Below are positions 14,577-16,078 of a stretch of 16,078 bases of DNA, piece by piece. Origin of the DNA: an uncultured Bacilli bacterium (lineage in GTDB: Bacteria; Bacillota_I; Bacilli_A; RF39; UBA660). The position numbers and the translations under genes are program-made. The DNA lies in assembly GCA_947585065.1 (NCBI GenBank), contig CANPWX010000009.1, positions 1 to 16,078 of the forward strand, written 5' to 3'. The notes under the pieces are model-generated. The model ran no database searches and was not told the DNA's origin. It saw nothing but the letters and a program-made list of their open reading frames with translations. Each line of letters begins with the position of its first letter. Position 1 is the stretch's first letter.

Positions 14577-14597
14577 TATACATTTTTGGAATGTATA
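14577..14597. repeat. Perfect dyad symmetry, operator or hairpin candidate
   Basis: TATACATT (14577-14584) and AATGTATA (14590-14597) are perfect 8-base inverted repeats around a 5-base centre. The dyad lies immediately upstream of the minus-strand -35 box (14567-14572), a position suited to a regulator binding site. No T-run follows on either strand, so it is not a terminator. Confidence 0.45.
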
Positions 14598-14602
14598 TAG
14601 AA

Positions 14603-14634
14603 TGTAAACTTATTGTGCTTAAGTGTAAATTTAT
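14603..14634. repeat. Two direct repeats 21 bases apart
   Basis: TGTAAACTTAT (14603-14613) and TGTAAATTTAT (14624-14634) match at 10 of 11 positions. They are spaced 21 bases start to start, two turns of the helix, so a protein pair could bind the same face. They lie between the divergent promoters. Confidence 0.35.
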
Positions 14635-14676
14635 AAAACTTGCTTGTAATAGATTTTAAATGCACTTCATTTTTAT

Positions 14677-14706
14677 TTTACAGTAATAGATAAAATGTAT
14701 TATAAT
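14677..14706 (+). promoter_or_regulatory. Promoter of the Fic gene
   Basis: TTTACA (14677-14682), an 18-base spacer and a perfect TATAAT (14701-14706) are present. The predicted start at about 14713 lies downstream of an in-frame ATG at 14711, which supports the start at 14732. Confidence 0.6.
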
Positions 14707-14731
14707 TTAAATGGGAAACGGAGAAAAGAAA

Positions 14732-15409
14732 ATGAAAGACAAATTTAATTTAACAAGAGAGCAAAATGTATTTATTGCTAAAAGAAATATAGTTGATTAT
14801 ATTTGGAAAAGTGCTAATTTAGAGGGAATAGGTGTTACATATCCTGAAACACAAGCTATTTATGATGAGGGTATCGTTAATGGAATTCCTGTCGATAACA
14901 TTATTGCAATTATTAATTTAAAATATTCTTGGCAATTTATACTTGAAAATAATGATATAGATTACGATTTTAAAACTTTATGTTATTTACATAAATTAAC
15001 TTGTGATAAATTGGTTTTAAGTCAAGATCTAGGAAATTTAAGGACAACACCTGTCAATATTGGTGGAACTAGTTGGCAACCTCAATTTCCAATTGAAAGT
15101 CAAATAAAAGAAGAATTAGATGAGTTACTTCATCAATCGGAAAAAACAAAAACAGAAATAGCGATTGAAATTATGTTATGGATTATGAGAAGACAAATGT
15201 TTATTGATGGAAATAAAAGAGTAGCTATGTTATTTGCAAATAAAATCATGATAGATAATGGGTGTGGAATTCTTACTATTTCTCAGAAAAATCAACCAAC
15301 TTTTTTTGAAAAATTAATTCAATTTTATGAAACTGGAGATCTTTCTGATTTAAAACAGTGGATTTATGATACTAGTATAGATGGAATTGATTTTAATTGC
15401 AAAGATTAG
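14732..15409 (+). CDS. Fic-domain protein with Gln in place of the catalytic His
   Basis: Fic proteins transfer AMP or other phosphate-containing groups to target proteins. Here the core motif reads Q155-M-F-I-D-G-N-K-R163, matching HxFxDGNxR except that the catalytic His is Gln. The anion-binding D-G-N and the Lys-Arg are kept. An N-terminal inhibitory motif of the form (S/T)xxxE(G/N) is present at 27-32 (S-A-N-L-E-G), the class II arrangement in which Glu31 would block ATP. The flap region shows RTTPVNIGG at 104-112. The 225-residue length is that of a compact stand-alone Fic protein. GGAG before the ATG at 14732 favours that start over 14711. No antitoxin gene adjoins; neighbours are a divergent membrane protein and an unknown gene. 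It may be catalytically dead or do different chemistry; this is inference. Confidence 0.87.
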   Translation: MKDKFNLTREQNVFIAKRNIVDYIWKSANLEGIGVTYPETQAIYDEGIVNGIPVDNIIAIINLKYSWQFILENNDIDYDFKTLCYLHKLTCDKLVLSQDLGNLRTTPVNIGGTSWQPQFPIESQIKEELDELLHQSEKTKTEIAIEIMLWIMRRQMFIDGNKRVAMLFANKIMIDNGCGILTISQKNQPTFFEKLIQFYETGDLSDLKQWIYDTSIDGIDFNCKD

Positions 15410-15410
15410 T

Positions 15411-15439
15411 TTTACTTTTTTCTTTTTTCTGATTATAAT
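15411..15439 (+). promoter_or_regulatory. Promoter of the unknown gene before the CDF transporter
   Basis: TTTACT (15411-15416) and a perfect TATAAT (15434-15439) are separated by 17 bases. It begins right after the Fic stop. The start would be near 15446. Confidence 0.55.
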
Positions 15440-15470
15440 ATTGGATAAGTGATTGAAACGGGTGAGGAAA

Positions 15471-15920
15471 GTGGATCAACTTTATTTTGCGACTATTTAT
15501 TATAAAACTTATGCTAGTGATGATGTTATTGATTTTTTACCTGTTTCTTCTTTTTTTGGGTTTTATCATGAAAAAGAAAAAATGTTTGAAACTTGGGATG
15601 GAAAGTTGTATCCTTTTCTTTGTGATTCTCATTTTTTACATTCTAAGAAAAGATATGGATGTGGGAATATCATTTCTCTTAATGAATGGAAGTCTTATTT
15701 TGAAGATCAAGAGATGGAGTTTTTATTAAAGAAATTTCATCAAACTTTTTTTAAAGTTTTTTATCTTTTTTTACTAAAAGAAAATATGATGATTCGTTAT
15801 CATGAATATATGCTTTTGGTTGGAGTGAATCATCTTCTTGGGCTTGCTGAAATGATGGAGAAATTTTATTTTAAGAAAAATTTAAAAAGTAAAATAGCCA
15901 AGATGGTTCTTTCAGAATAA
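15471..15920 (+). CDS. Unknown protein, about 149 residues
   Basis: The family is not recognised. The product is rich in aromatic residues (Phe, Tyr) and Lys, with an N-terminal strand-like region, a cluster of His and Cys in the first half (Cys near 51 and 64, several His), and a hydrophobic helical stretch at about 93-106 (HQTFFKVFYLFLL). No clear signal peptide is seen. Start choice is uncertain: a GTG at 15471 has GGTGA 5 bases upstream, while an in-frame TTG at 15453 has no ribosome site and would add 6 residues. Only 22 bases separate it from the CDF gene, so the two are probably co-transcribed and may share a role in metal handling, which is inferred from position only. Confidence 0.65.
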   Translation: MDQLYFATIYYKTYASDDVIDFLPVSSFFGFYHEKEKMFETWDGKLYPFLCDSHFLHSKKRYGCGNIISLNEWKSYFEDQEMEFLLKKFHQTFFKVFYLFLLKENMMIRYHEYMLLVGVNHLLGLAEMMEKFYFKKNLKSKIAKMVLSE

Positions 15921-15942
15921 ACTAAAGAAGGAGGTACGATTT

Positions 15943-16078
15943 ATGAGTAAAGTTATTCAAACGATGGTAGTTAGTTTTGGGACAAATCTTTTTTTATCAT
16001 TTGTTAAGATTGTTGCTGGTTTTATTGGACGAAGTGGAGCTTTAATTGCAGATGGTATCCATTCTTTTAGTGACTTAT
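15943..16078 (+). CDS. Cation diffusion facilitator (CDF) transporter, N-terminal part
   Basis: The gene runs off the window after 45 codons. CDF proteins export divalent metals (Zn, Mn, Fe, Co) across the membrane in exchange for protons. The first hydrophobic helix (about 8-28) is followed by GRSGALIADGIHSFSDL, the highly conserved start of the second helix. It includes the metal-site pair His40 and Asp44 (HxxxD); HxxxD in this helix is common in zinc-type members, but substrate cannot be fixed from one helix. The ribosome site AAGGAGG lies 8 bases before the ATG. Confidence 0.88.
   Translation, partial: MSKVIQTMVVSFGTNLFLSFVKIVAGFIGRSGALIADGIHSFSDL

Noticed and set aside
14528..14665. 46-residue N-terminal extension of the two-helix membrane protein
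   Set aside because: It spans that gene's own promoter (14544-14572) and the repeat region, and lacks a ribosome site.
1..16078. CRISPR arrays, tRNA or rRNA genes, insertion-sequence ends, prophage or attachment sites
   Set aside because: I looked for regular spaced repeats, cloverleaf patterns with CCA ends, and terminal inverted repeats around transposase genes and saw none; apart from a possible Rpn-like tail at 1-57 no mobile gene is visible.

Overview
The window is AT-rich chromosomal DNA from a low-GC Gram-positive bacterium. It most likely belongs to Bacilli or a related wall-bearing lineage (Erysipelotrichia or RF39-like uncultured Bacilli are plausible; this is an inference from gene content). 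Supporting signs are the Shine-Dalgarno sites, sigma-A-type promoters, the T-box in front of gltX, RNase J, the ftsY-ylxM pair and MurD/E/F. MurE carries a DNPR motif, which points to meso-diaminopimelate peptidoglycan. Tryptophan is encoded by TGG and all genes read through at family length with the standard code, so this is not a UGA=Trp mollicute, although no complete gene here ends in TGA.

Layout: (1) 1-57 is the tail of an upstream gene, perhaps an Rpn/PD-(D/E)XK transposase-like protein. (2) RNase J lies on the minus strand (91-1770) and is divergent from a small pseudopilin gene. Their promoters interlock in an 80-base gap. The pilin gene leads directly into ftsY, ylxM and eno with gaps of 14 bases or less, so SRP-receptor and glycolysis genes may share its promoter. 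(3) A 359-base gene-free stretch after eno (4889-5247) holds a terminator, a promoter and what looks like a ~240-nt structured RNA ending in its own intrinsic terminator. (4) A cyclophilin lipoprotein is followed by a glutamate T-box controlling gltX-murE-murD. (5) A bidirectional terminator separates murD from a convergent unknown gene, which is divergent from murF. (6) After murF come a short coding remnant, a YhfW-like FAD oxidoreductase with a C-terminal Rieske domain, and an overlapping convergent two-helix membrane protein. (7) A 204-base divergent control region with repeats precedes a Fic-domain gene. (8) The window closes with an unknown gene coupled to the start of a cation diffusion facilitator.

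Most of the window is housekeeping: RNA decay, protein targeting, glycolysis, Glu-tRNA charging and cytoplasmic peptidoglycan precursor synthesis (MurD, MurE, MurF adding Glu, diamino acid and D-Ala-D-Ala). Putting murE and murD behind the Glu-tRNA sensor is notable because MurD consumes D-glutamate; whether the link is functional is inference. The most interesting items are the candidate structured RNA at 4951-5190, the Fic protein with Gln in place of the catalytic His, the lone pseudopilin with interlocked divergent promoters ahead of ftsY, and the repeat-rich control region at 14528-14731.
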